DNA of 64,000 bases from Tatumella saanichensis (GTDB taxonomy: Bacteria > Pseudomonadota > Gammaproteobacteria > Enterobacterales > Enterobacteriaceae). Below, one piece after another: positions 20,293 through 28,361 of this stretch. The number at the start of each line of letters is the position of its first letter. The first letter of the stretch is position 1. Location of the stretch: assembly GCF_000439375.1 (NCBI RefSeq), contig NZ_ATMI01000006.1:1-64000 (forward strand), written 5' to 3'. The translations under genes were made by a program, and so were the position numbers. The notes under the pieces were generated by a model. That model searched no databases, was not told where the DNA came from, and saw only the letters and a list, made by a program, of their open reading frames with translations.

Positions 20293-20310
20293 CCGGGCCA
20301 TCAGGCCCGG
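20293..20310 (-). terminator. Hairpin after the WabG-like gene
   Basis: CCGGGCC (20293-20299) and GGCCCGG (20304-20310) form a 7-bp GC stem four bases past the stop codon of the upstream glycosyltransferase gene. No T-run follows, so waaA may be only partly uncoupled. Confidence 0.5.
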
Positions 20311-20313
20311 ATA

Positions 20314-21441
20314 TCAAGCGACGATCTGCTCATACAGACGGAACAGTTGCTGTGACAGATTATCAGGCGTATAGGGCAGGACAGTTTCCCGCGCTTGATA
20401 TCCCATTTCGGACCCAAGTGCCTGCTGAGGCAATTGTTTTATCGCCTGGGTCATGGCCGCAATGTCCAATGCGTCGGTGACAAACCCATTACGACCTTCG
20501 ATGATAAATTCAGCGCCACCACAGTGAGTACTGGTGACCACCGGCAATCCACAGGCCATGGCTTCAAGTATAACGTTAGGGAACGGGTCATAGAGCGTTG
20601 GCAGCAGCAGACCATCTGCCAGTTGATAGAAATCCAAGGTCTGTGGTTGCATCCCGGCAAAGTGGACCCGATCCTGACAGCCGGCATCGTTGGCTAACTG
20701 GCGGTAGTGCTGTTCCATTTTATCTTTACCCACCACCAGTAGGTGGCTGGTGGTCGCGGCGATAGCTTGGATAGCGGATTTCAGGCCTTTGCGTTCAAAA
20801 CCTGATCCGACAAAAACTAAGCACTGCGCATCCTGAGGGATGCCATGCTGCTGACGCAACTGCAGGCGCCGCTCAGCTTCAGGCGGGCAGAACTTACTGG
20901 CATCAATGGCATTGTAGATAACATGAATTTTTTCTGCGGGGACGGCAAAGTCTTCGATAATTTCCTGTTTAATCATCTCTGCATTGCAAATCACCGCCTT
21001 TAACGTTGGAGAGGTGTACATCTCCCGCTCAGCTTGCATCACATAACGATGATAACGGTCGGTCATTAAACGACGTTGTTTACCCGGCGGCACAATACGG
21101 CTGCGCTGCAGCAGCCAGCGACGGTGGACCCCATCGCCGGCGCGGTAAATATCACAACCGGGAATACGTTCGTGACTCTGGACGATATCAAATCCCTGCT
21201 GCATCCATAACTTACGAGCGGCCTTTGCAAACCCCCGTTCACGGCTAATACGTCCCCATTTGAAAGGGTCACACAGGTGAATTTTCCAGTCCGGATGCGC
21301 ATCGCCCTGCCATTGGCGAGTGATGACATTCAGTTCCATTTCCTTGTGATTTAACGCTTCCAGCGCTCTGGAAATAAAACGCTCCGCGCCACCGTCGGGG
21401 CGGTATTTCTGACGGACGATGGCCAGACGTATTTTTTTCAT
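20314..21441 (-). CDS. wabG: LPS core glycosyltransferase, family 4 (WabG-like)
   Basis: This 375-residue GT-B family-4 glycosyltransferase begins RLAIVRQKYRPDGGAERFISRALEAL, which I associate with Klebsiella/Serratia WabG, the enzyme adding galacturonic acid to heptose II. Other conserved parts are DIVQSHERIPGCDIYRAGDGVHRRWL, HVIYNAID, FVGSGFERKGLKSAI and the E-x7-E region DPFPNVILEAMACGLPVV. It overlaps waaQ by four bases (ATGA), so the two are probably cotranslated. The exact acceptor and sugar are inferred from family resemblance and position. Confidence 0.8.
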   Translation of the reverse strand: MKKIRLAIVRQKYRPDGGAERFISRALEALNHKEMELNVITRQWQGDAHPDWKIHLCDPFKWGRISRERGFAKAARKLWMQQGFDIVQSHERIPGCDIYRAGDGVHRRWLLQRSRIVPPGKQRRLMTDRYHRYVMQAEREMYTSPTLKAVICNAEMIKQEIIEDFAVPAEKIHVIYNAIDASKFCPPEAERRLQLRQQHGIPQDAQCLVFVGSGFERKGLKSAIQAIAATTSHLLVVGKDKMEQHYRQLANDAGCQDRVHFAGMQPQTLDFYQLADGLLLPTLYDPFPNVILEAMACGLPVVTSTHCGGAEFIIEGRNGFVTDALDIAAMTQAIKQLPQQALGSEMGYQARETVLPYTPDNLSQQLFRLYEQIVA

Positions 21442-22511
21442 TTCAGCAACCTTTGTACCGAGGAGAGCACTGCTTCCACTGGAATACGTTGCAGATAGCG
21501 CTCTGAAGTGTTGGTATCAATAGAATCGGGGTCTGGGAGTGGTCCAAAATCCCCGGCCCAGATCACCTCACCCTGACCTTCCCAAGGGTGCCAGAACGTC
21601 AGTTTCGACGGGCCAAATAGGGCGACATAAGGCGTATTGAGGGCAGCAGCCATATGCATTGGGACCGAATCGACACCAATAAATAAATCAGCTTTATCGA
21701 TTAACGCGGCAAGCTGAGGGAGTGTCATTTCTCCTGCCAAGGAAATGATGGTTTCACCCTGACTCAGAGAGCGAATACGACTGACCATCGCTTTTTCGGC
21801 CTTGTCCGGCCCAGAGGTCAGTACAATAGAATAACCGGCGGTGGTCAGCGCGGTGATAAGCTCCGCCATTTTCTCTTCAGGCCAGCATTTGAAAAACCAG
21901 CGTGACGACGGGTGTATCACAATATAGTGGCCGCGCACACACCCTTCGTCCAAGCGCTGACGGATACATTGTGCGTCTGACGGCAGATAATGCATCGCTG
22001 CGCGGGTGCTGATTTTCGGCAGCGCCAGCGGAGCCAGTATTGAGAGGTTTTGCTCTACGGTATGAAGGGCATTGTGATCAGTGACGGGTACTAACTGAGA
22101 ATGACAGAATTTCCACGCGACGCTTTGGCGTTTCGGAAAATCAAAACCTAGCCTGACAGGGGCACCGGTAAATCGGGTCAGTAATGCACTTCGCCACTGA
22201 TCAGCAAGATTAATGACCAGATCATAGCGTTGTGCTCTGAGTGTGCGCAGTAGATGCCATTCATGACCGATATGTCGCCAAGGGCCGAGTTTCTTCCACG
22301 CTCGGTCAATGCAATAACACTGATTAACCAATGGGTGATTAATCAGCATTGGTTCAGTTTCTTTATACTGCAGTACATCGATATGAGCATCGGGATAATT
22401 GTCATGGAGCGTGCTAATGACCGGAGTCATCAGGAGCATATCCCCATGATGCCGCAGCTTTATGATCAGTATTCGTTGTGGGGTAGCCTCTGAGGGCGGC
22501 CTATGACTCAT
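21438..22511 (-). CDS. waaQ: LPS core heptosyltransferase III WaaQ
   Basis: WaaQ is a GT9 ADP-heptose transferase that adds the side-branch heptose III to heptose II. The 357-residue protein has RILIIKLRHHGDMLLMTPVISTL, YDLVINLADQWRSALLTRF, YIVIHPSSRWFFKCWPEEKMAEL and SLAGEMTLPQLAALIDKADLFIGVDSVPMHMAAAL, all close to E. coli WaaQ. It opens a minus-strand unit waaQ-wabG that runs toward waaA-waaE-coaD. A 7-bp leader hairpin lies 36 bases upstream. I saw no ops/JUMPstart element of the type used by RfaH. Confidence 0.93.
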   Translation of the reverse strand: MSHRPPSEATPQRILIIKLRHHGDMLLMTPVISTLHDNYPDAHIDVLQYKETEPMLINHPLVNQCYCIDRAWKKLGPWRHIGHEWHLLRTLRAQRYDLVINLADQWRSALLTRFTGAPVRLGFDFPKRQSVAWKFCHSQLVPVTDHNALHTVEQNLSILAPLALPKISTRAAMHYLPSDAQCIRQRLDEGCVRGHYIVIHPSSRWFFKCWPEEKMAELITALTTAGYSIVLTSGPDKAEKAMVSRIRSLSQGETIISLAGEMTLPQLAALIDKADLFIGVDSVPMHMAAALNTPYVALFGPSKLTFWHPWEGQGEVIWAGDFGPLPDPDSIDTNTSERYLQRIPVEAVLSSVQRLLK

Positions 22512-22942
22512 ATCCGTCGCTTATCATCAATGAACTAACGTGTATAGGCTATCTTACTGATAGCCATGAAATAATCGCTGTGAGTTACGACACGCAACGC
22601 GCGGAGAAGTTCGCCTCAGCCAGGCGCGGGGTATCCCGTTTACTTTCCCTACCTTAAGCGGTATGTCTTTATTCTTGGACACTTTACCAAATAAATCCTA
22701 GAGGTGGGGGATATCCGCTAAAGAATCCTTGTTCTGTCGCGGGTGATTTGTGGGTAGACAAATATCCGGACCTGCCACATTTAAATGGTATGATTTGGCC
22801 TATAGTCTGAACCGGAAGTCAGCGCGACTGTCACAGGTATTACCTTGTATTAGATGAGTCATTACAGGACTTCTGACGTGCTCAGTCAATGTATCGATTT
22901 TTTAACCGTACTGTTTATTAGTTTAAAGGTCGCTCACTACCA
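22512..22942. other. Divergent region between waaQ and a GT9 gene
   Basis: The 431-base gap separates divergent waaQ and a heptosyltransferase-family gene and must contain both promoters. A perfect inverted repeat GGCTATC/GATAGCC (22547-22553, 22559-22565) lies in the waaQ leader. Neither strand contains GGCGGTAG, the core of the ops element. No open reading frame of note was seen. Confidence 0.55.
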
Positions 22943-24082
22943 ATGAGAGAACATAAAAAGAATAAGATGAAGCTGGCTGACCTATGGTTACGTCTGTTTC
23001 ACCGTCAGGTCGCTGCGACGGCAGAGAAAAAACAAAAACTTGCCGACAAAACATTTAGCAGTATTCTGGTGTATTCCACCACCGCGCTGGGGGACTATAT
23101 GTTCAATACCCCGGCGTTACGTGCTATTCGTCAGCGCTATCCACAGGCGAAGATTGTGCTGGTGGCTCATCCTAAATATGAACAACTGCTGACCCGTCGT
23201 GATTTCTATGACGATGTCATCTTCTGGAACAATAAATACGGTACTCTGTCGGCTTTTGTCCGTGAGGCGAAAACCTTTTCGCCGGAACTTGCGGTAATGC
23301 TGCACTCTCACATTCCCTATGACATCCTCAGCGCCGGTATGATTGGCTGTCGCTATCTGGTTCGGGATAATTACGGAAAAGATATTGATAGTTTATCCCG
23401 CTGGCTGGTGTATGGCGTGGATGCCTATCAGGGGCATATTATAGGTCGTAAAATGCAACTGGCGGGGGCTCTGGGCTGTGATACCCATAATAGCGATATG
23501 GTGGTGCCCTGTGACTATACGCCATTACCAAAACCTGTTGGGGTATTCCGAGTTGGCTTCCAGCTCGGGGCATCCACTCCGATCCGTTGCTGGCCTCCTG
23601 CCTATTTTGCTGAGCTGGCTGAGAAGATTATCACCCGCTTCCCTGGTAGTGAGATCGTGCTGATCGGCTCGCCGCAAGAGAGTGAACTGGCCCGTCAGGT
23701 GGCTGAACATGCGACACCGGAGGTCAATGCGGCGATCACCAGTTATGTAGGGAAAACGACACTGCCACAGCTACTGGGCGTGATTTCGTCGATGGATATT
23801 CTGGTGACCGGTGATACCGGGCCACTGCATTTGGCGATTGCCTTGAAAACGTCCACGCTGAGCATGTTTGTCACTGAGCTGCCTGAGAGCAGCGGCCCTT
23901 ATCAAGATCAGGATCGCCACTGCTGCCTCTATTTACCTTTTGATGACCCACGGGTCACCGACAAACAGGTTCCCTTGAAGGCTATTCAGGTCGATGAAGT
24001 CTTCGGTTTACTGACAGAACTTAAAACACGACTGTCTGACAAGGTCTCCCTAAGCGAGGGTGAGTTAGGCCGGGATCAGTGA
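22943..24082 (+). CDS. Glycosyltransferase family 9 (heptosyltransferase-like)
   Basis: This 379-residue protein is a GT9 member. The N-terminal signature STTALGDYMFNTPALRAIRQRYPQAKIVLV lies at about residues 45-75, and the C-terminal ADP-sugar region MDILVTGDTGPLHLAIAL at about 285-303. It probably transfers heptose or a related sugar to the LPS core, but acceptor and linkage cannot be told. It is a third GT9-type enzyme beyond WaaC and WaaF, alongside WaaQ. It is divergent from waaQ, and its 3' end overlaps the convergent family-4 gene by 18 bases, an arrangement suggesting cluster reshuffling. ATG 22943 is used; ATG 22967 has no better ribosome-binding site. Confidence 0.82.
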   Translation: MREHKKNKMKLADLWLRLFHRQVAATAEKKQKLADKTFSSILVYSTTALGDYMFNTPALRAIRQRYPQAKIVLVAHPKYEQLLTRRDFYDDVIFWNNKYGTLSAFVREAKTFSPELAVMLHSHIPYDILSAGMIGCRYLVRDNYGKDIDSLSRWLVYGVDAYQGHIIGRKMQLAGALGCDTHNSDMVVPCDYTPLPKPVGVFRVGFQLGASTPIRCWPPAYFAELAEKIITRFPGSEIVLIGSPQESELARQVAEHATPEVNAAITSYVGKTTLPQLLGVISSMDILVTGDTGPLHLAIALKTSTLSMFVTELPESSGPYQDQDRHCCLYLPFDDPRVTDKQVPLKAIQVDEVFGLLTELKTRLSDKVSLSEGELGRDQ

Positions 24083-25171
24083 CAGATATTGACCACAGAT
24101 GACCTCCAGCCGATAGGATTGCAATGAGGCTGGGTCAATCGTCACTGGGTGCTGGTCGATGGTGACCATGGCTCGGGCCAGTGACTCCGGCGTCAGATCC
24201 GCAAGACCGGCCGCGAAAGCGCCGGTCATAATCTCCGCCGGTCCGCCTGGACAGCGAGTACTGACAATCTGAGTGCCGCAAATTAGCGCCTCCACCAATA
24301 CATTACCAAAGCCTTCGCTGTCAGAGCTGAGGATCAGCTGGCGGGCATGTTTGATCCAGCGGTAAGGATTAGGGTCAAACCCCTGAAAAATTACCCGGTC
24401 AGCGATGTTGAGTTCCTTAGCCAAGGTCTGCAGTTTGTGCCGTGCCGATTCGCTGCCTTCCCCAAGTAGGATTAACGGTACTGTTAGGCCACTCAGTGCA
24501 TACGCCCGCAGTAGACGATCATGGCGCTTAACCGCATGGAACCGACCCACATGCAGCAGATAACTTTTTGTGGCCAACGGTACGTTCTCAAAGGCCGCAG
24601 CAGTGATCGCGTTAAAATCAAAGGGGTTATAAATCACTTTCTGTTGTGCAGGCCGTACAGCAAACTGTTGGCAGAGATCTTCTGTGACAAAGTGGGAGAC
24701 GCCGGTAATATTTTTCCCTTGGTAGACACGCTGGATCTTGCGTCGTTTTAGCCAGCGTGACAGGCCGGTACGGTGGCCGAGATAGGAGGCTGACATGACC
24801 CCGTGTAAACAGAACCATACTTTCTGGTGCGGAATAACACGACTACGACTGACAATGCGGTCCGTTTTATGCAGGTTGGAAAGCACTAAATCGACGGTGC
24901 CACGCTCGTCTTGCAGAGTAGAAAATGCACGGTCAAGTTGATGGGCACGACGAGTAAGTTCAGTCAGTTTACGGAGTGCACCGTGGGCGTTGTCCGCGAC
25001 CACTCGGTAGTCTAGGCCGTCCGGTAGAGGATAATTGCAGACATCTCGTAGAGACAGTAATGAGACCTTGTGGCCCTGTTGTAAAAAACCTTGCGCCAAG
25101 GTGAGTACGACTTTTTCGGCTCCGCCACCAGGCAGACCATCAATAATCATTGTGATATGATGTTTTAACAC
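24065..25171 (-). CDS. Glycosyltransferase family 4 (WabH-like)
   Basis: This 368-residue GT-B glycosyltransferase begins ITMIIDGLPGGGAEKVVLTLAQGF and has VSHFVTEDLCQQF, KVIYNPFD, LLHVGRFHAVKRHDRLLRAYAL, LLGEGSE and the E-x7-E motif SSDSEGFGNVLVEAL. Start is the GTG at 25171, nine bases after AAGGA. It is divergent from a polysaccharide deacetylase. In Klebsiella, WabH adds GlcNAc to the core and the deacetylase WabN converts it to glucosamine. The pairing here suggests the same two-step addition. Acceptor and sugar are inference. Confidence 0.8.
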   Translation of the reverse strand: MLKHHITMIIDGLPGGGAEKVVLTLAQGFLQQGHKVSLLSLRDVCNYPLPDGLDYRVVADNAHGALRKLTELTRRAHQLDRAFSTLQDERGTVDLVLSNLHKTDRIVSRSRVIPHQKVWFCLHGVMSASYLGHRTGLSRWLKRRKIQRVYQGKNITGVSHFVTEDLCQQFAVRPAQQKVIYNPFDFNAITAAAFENVPLATKSYLLHVGRFHAVKRHDRLLRAYALSGLTVPLILLGEGSESARHKLQTLAKELNIADRVIFQGFDPNPYRWIKHARQLILSSDSEGFGNVLVEALICGTQIVSTRCPGGPAEIMTGAFAAGLADLTPESLARAMVTIDQHPVTIDPASLQSYRLEVICGQYLSLIPA

Positions 25172-25312
25172 TTTCTACTATCCTTCTGGTAAGCGCGCAG
25201 GTTAAGTAATCCGGATAACGTCCTAGTCCGTTCGGTGATCAGACCCACCGGTATTCCTGTGAAGTCAGGGAAAGTACCAGAAAAACCGCCAGGTAAACAT
25301 CAGAGATCATTC

Positions 25313-26284
25313 ATGACCAGACCTGCTTTTCTTATCACCATTGATACTGAAGGTGATAACCTTTGGCAAAATCACCGAGTAATTACCACGGAAAATACCC
25401 GTTTCTTGTCCCGTTTTCAGCAGCTCTGCGAAAAGTATCAGTGCAAACCTACCTGGCTGACCAATTATGAAATGGCGACTGATCCCGCCTATGTTGAGTT
25501 TGCTGCAGATGTCATTGCCAGAAACCAAGGTGAAGTGGGCATGCACTTGCATGCTTGGAACAGTCCGCCAGAGCATCCGCTGACCGATGATGATTGGAAA
25601 TGGCAGCCCTACCTAATTGAATACCCAGATGATGTGCTGAAAGCCAAAGTTCGCTATATGACCGAACTGCTGGAAGACTCTTTTCAGGTGCCGATGAAAA
25701 GTCACCGCGCCGGTCGCTGGGCCTTCGATGAGCGTTATGCCGCAATATTAAGCGAATTAGGCTATTGTGTTGACTGCTCGGTGACGCCGCGGGTGAACTG
25801 GCAGTTTACCCGTGGAGCGCCTCAGGGCAAGGGCGGTACCGATTACAGCCGTTTTCCTCAGGAAGCCTACTTTATGGATCCTGCTGATATTTCGTCCCCC
25901 GGCTCAGGGAGGTTGCTGCAAGTGCCAATGAGTACCGTTTATAAGCATGCTCCGCTAGTCAGACGCATGAAACAGGGCGTTGACCGTCTGCGCGGCAAAC
26001 AACGTTCACCGGCGGTTTACTGGTTGCGTCCTTCTCGGGATAATCTCAGCGCTATGAAGCGGGTAGTGGGGCAGAACCTAGCGGCCGGCAGCGATTATGT
26101 GGAGTTTATGCTGCATTCGTCAGAGTTTATGCCAGGCGGAAGCCCGACGTTTAAAACAGCCGCAGATATTGAAACGCTGTATGAAAACCTTGAGCAGCTG
26201 TTTGCTTGGCTGCAACCACAGACTCAAGGTATGACATTGTTTGAGTATTACCAGACCAAGACGGCCTCACTGCAGGGGAATTAA
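25313..26284 (+). CDS. Polysaccharide deacetylase (WabN-like)
   Basis: The 323-residue product is a CE4/NodB-fold deacetylase. It opens FLITIDTEGDN (catalytic/metal Asp), then HLHAW from GEVGMHLHAW (His-x-His metal ligands) and SHRAGRWAFDERY (motif 3 Arg). It lacks a signal peptide, which suits action on a lipid-linked core intermediate at the cytoplasmic face. Divergent from a WabH-like transferase, it probably removes the acetyl group from core GlcNAc. The start at 25313 fits the domain; the extension to 25235 is Pro/Lys-rich and unlikely. Its end overlaps waaL by four bases, convergently. Confidence 0.83.
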   Translation: MTRPAFLITIDTEGDNLWQNHRVITTENTRFLSRFQQLCEKYQCKPTWLTNYEMATDPAYVEFAADVIARNQGEVGMHLHAWNSPPEHPLTDDDWKWQPYLIEYPDDVLKAKVRYMTELLEDSFQVPMKSHRAGRWAFDERYAAILSELGYCVDCSVTPRVNWQFTRGAPQGKGGTDYSRFPQEAYFMDPADISSPGSGRLLQVPMSTVYKHAPLVRRMKQGVDRLRGKQRSPAVYWLRPSRDNLSAMKRVVGQNLAAGSDYVEFMLHSSEFMPGGSPTFKTAADIETLYENLEQLFAWLQPQTQGMTLFEYYQTKTASLQGN

Positions 26285-27471
26285 TCCCCTGTTACTTTAG
26301 CTCCGCCCTTCAGAGTGGCGGGGCTTCTCGACAGTGCGTAACCAATCGGGAACCAAAACAGATACCATTCCGGTGCAGGGTTACTGATTACAAACATCCC
26401 CTCGGTTAGATAAAACAACATACTGAAAATAACCAGTACCGCCCCGCAATCAACGCGCTGATTATGGTATTTGAATGCAGTACGCAGGGTATAACCCAGT
26501 AAGATCAACAATAGTATGCCGCCGATGACTCCTCCCTTAAGTAGGGTGCCGAAATAGAGACTATGGGTGGTTGAGATGTGCTCACCAGAATAGTTGATAA
26601 ACGCCAGTTCATAATCAAATCCATTTCCGAGCAGCCAGTGCTGAGAGATAAGCTCTGCAGTATGTCGCCAGATACTGAAGCGCAAAAACGACTGAGTGTA
26701 GGCATCTTCGACACGTAACCGCAGCAAGGCTCCCAGTTCTGTAGTTTCGATAAATACAGCAGAAATCACCACGATGATCAGGGCAATACTGATATTTTTA
26801 CGGGTTAGGCGCGGAAAGCCTTTGCACAATAGCCAAGAGATTGCGAGTGCCAGTACCGGGCCACGACTTTGTGTTAATAGGATAAAAAACGACAGAATAG
26901 CCATACAGGGCAGTATCAGTTTGTTCCGCGTCTCCAGAAAGAGCGTAATCGCCAAGATTAGCCCGATACTGGCCAGTCCAGCAAGGTCGATAACGTTCTG
27001 TGCGGTCGGGTTAGCGACCGTCACTGGACCCCGATTGAGGATGACATGGAAGTTGCTGATCAGTAGATAGCTAAATACCAGCGTGAACCCGGCCACAATC
27101 AGTGCCATCACCTGCTGTCTGGCTCCGCTACTCAGCAGTAAGGCAGTCATAGTGATATAAAACAGTAGATATAGACTGTGGTTGAATGTCGATGCAAGAT
27201 GCCCATTGTAGTTTGGCCAGAGGTTAGTGGCTGTGAAATAGAGCATAAAAACCCCAGCACAGAGTAATCCTCTCACCAAGGTTTTATCGATAATGATCCG
27301 TTGTACGAGGGCTTTATCGGTGAATAAGCGGAAAATAATAAACAGTATTGCGAGGTGTAGTAGATTATTGGTTCTAGTAGAGCCATTGAAAATAGTATTA
27401 AAGAATAAAAAAACAGCAAAAACAAAGCTATAAGGCAATACGCTAGCTTTATCTCTCAGAAAAGAATTCAT
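26281..27471 (-). CDS. waaL: O-antigen ligase family protein WaaL
   Basis: This 396-residue integral membrane protein has about ten to twelve hydrophobic helices and a large periplasmic loop typical of O-antigen ligases (Wzy_C family). Key parts are LTQSRGPVLALAISWLL (arginine following a helix) and LRLRVEDAYTQSFLRFSIWRHTAELISQHWLLGNGF, with THSLYFGTLLKGGVIGG after it. Sequence identity in this family is low, so the call rests on topology and location next to waaC/waaF. It is the last gene of the hldD-waaF-waaC-waaZ-waaL string and overlaps the preceding gene by 23 bases. Confidence 0.85.
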   Translation of the reverse strand: MNSFLRDKASVLPYSFVFAVFLFFNTIFNGSTRTNNLLHLAILFIIFRLFTDKALVQRIIIDKTLVRGLLCAGVFMLYFTATNLWPNYNGHLASTFNHSLYLLFYITMTALLLSSGARQQVMALIVAGFTLVFSYLLISNFHVILNRGPVTVANPTAQNVIDLAGLASIGLILAITLFLETRNKLILPCMAILSFFILLTQSRGPVLALAISWLLCKGFPRLTRKNISIALIIVVISAVFIETTELGALLRLRVEDAYTQSFLRFSIWRHTAELISQHWLLGNGFDYELAFINYSGEHISTTHSLYFGTLLKGGVIGGILLLILLGYTLRTAFKYHNQRVDCGAVLVIFSMLFYLTEGMFVISNPAPEWYLFWFPIGYALSRSPATLKGGAKVTGD

Positions 27472-28354
27472 TACAGCTTTCCTTTTTAAACACTGTATCA
27501 GGCACGGCGCTGTCAGGTGAGAAATTAATAACTTCGGTATGAATGGCTTTCAGCACTTGACTGGCCAGCCTCAGCGAGGGAAGAATTTTGCTGTCTAGAC
27601 AATCATCCAGCGTCGTCGGTAACCTGTTATGCTGATTTTCATAAAAACGAGGCTGATTGAAATTATTCAGATCCAAGCCGAGTATGAAAATACGCGTAAA
27701 CCCGCAGAAATTTAAGATCTGTAAGGCCCAGTAGACGACAGTACCCGCATCGGCAATGCCTAACCGAATATCTGTTACGAAAGCAACATGCTTAGCGTCT
27801 TTACTGAAGCTAACACCTGGCAATGATAAGGTATCATGCAGTATCTCCAAGGGCCGTGCGGCGCGGAAAACCTGGCTACTGATGTCTTCTATTGGGACCA
27901 GAATGCAGCGGATGGCTGCTACACCAAAGGTCTCGACCATTTTCATTATGCCCTGAACGGTGGTAAAAAAATGAATATCAGGGCAGCCGATAATTTCTTC
28001 GATGACTTCGGGCTTATTTTTGAAGAAGCTCATATCCACAACGATATAAAACCGGAAAGCGACTTTGTTTTTGAGATCCCAACTGCCATTCACCCCCATT
28101 GCCGGTATTTCCGGTAAGCGTTCAAAATCAATGCTGCGCACCGAAGGACCGGAAGCGGCTAGCAGTACGTCCCCTTGGTAGCGGCCAGCAAGCTCCGATA
28201 ACGGGCATACCGGTATTGGCTGGCGCTTATAACTGACAGCATTTATCTCACCGCTATCGGCACGAGTGATGGTGATCCAAGGCCACAGTGTCTCATTGTG
28301 GCGAAATGAACGGAGGTGGGTATACCGGTAGATCTGTTTGTAGAATGAGCGCAT
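27449..28354 (-). CDS. waaZ: WaaZ-like LPS core protein (Kdo III transferase family)
   Basis: The 301-residue protein resembles E. coli/Salmonella WaaZ, needed to add a third Kdo to the inner core. Shared pattern: AASGPSV near residue 65, VNGS, FVTDIRLGIADAGTVVYWALQI, FILGLDLNNFNQPRFYENQ and INFSPDSAVPD. It lies between waaC and waaL in the same direction, eight bases after waaC, and overlaps waaL by 23 bases. WaaZ is known from E. coli/Salmonella-type core loci, so its presence with waaE/WabG-type genes is unusual. Assignment is from remembered similarity. Confidence 0.7.
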   Translation of the reverse strand: MRSFYKQIYRYTHLRSFRHNETLWPWITITRADSGEINAVSYKRQPIPVCPLSELAGRYQGDVLLAASGPSVRSIDFERLPEIPAMGVNGSWDLKNKVAFRFYIVVDMSFFKNKPEVIEEIIGCPDIHFFTTVQGIMKMVETFGVAAIRCILVPIEDISSQVFRAARPLEILHDTLSLPGVSFSKDAKHVAFVTDIRLGIADAGTVVYWALQILNFCGFTRIFILGLDLNNFNQPRFYENQHNRLPTTLDDCLDSKILPSLRLASQVLKAIHTEVINFSPDSAVPDTVFKKESCNEFFSER

Positions 28355-28361
28355 CAGAACG

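Noticed and set aside
22512-22942. Possible JUMPstart/ops element before waaQ
   Set aside because: Neither strand contains the GGCGGTAG core.
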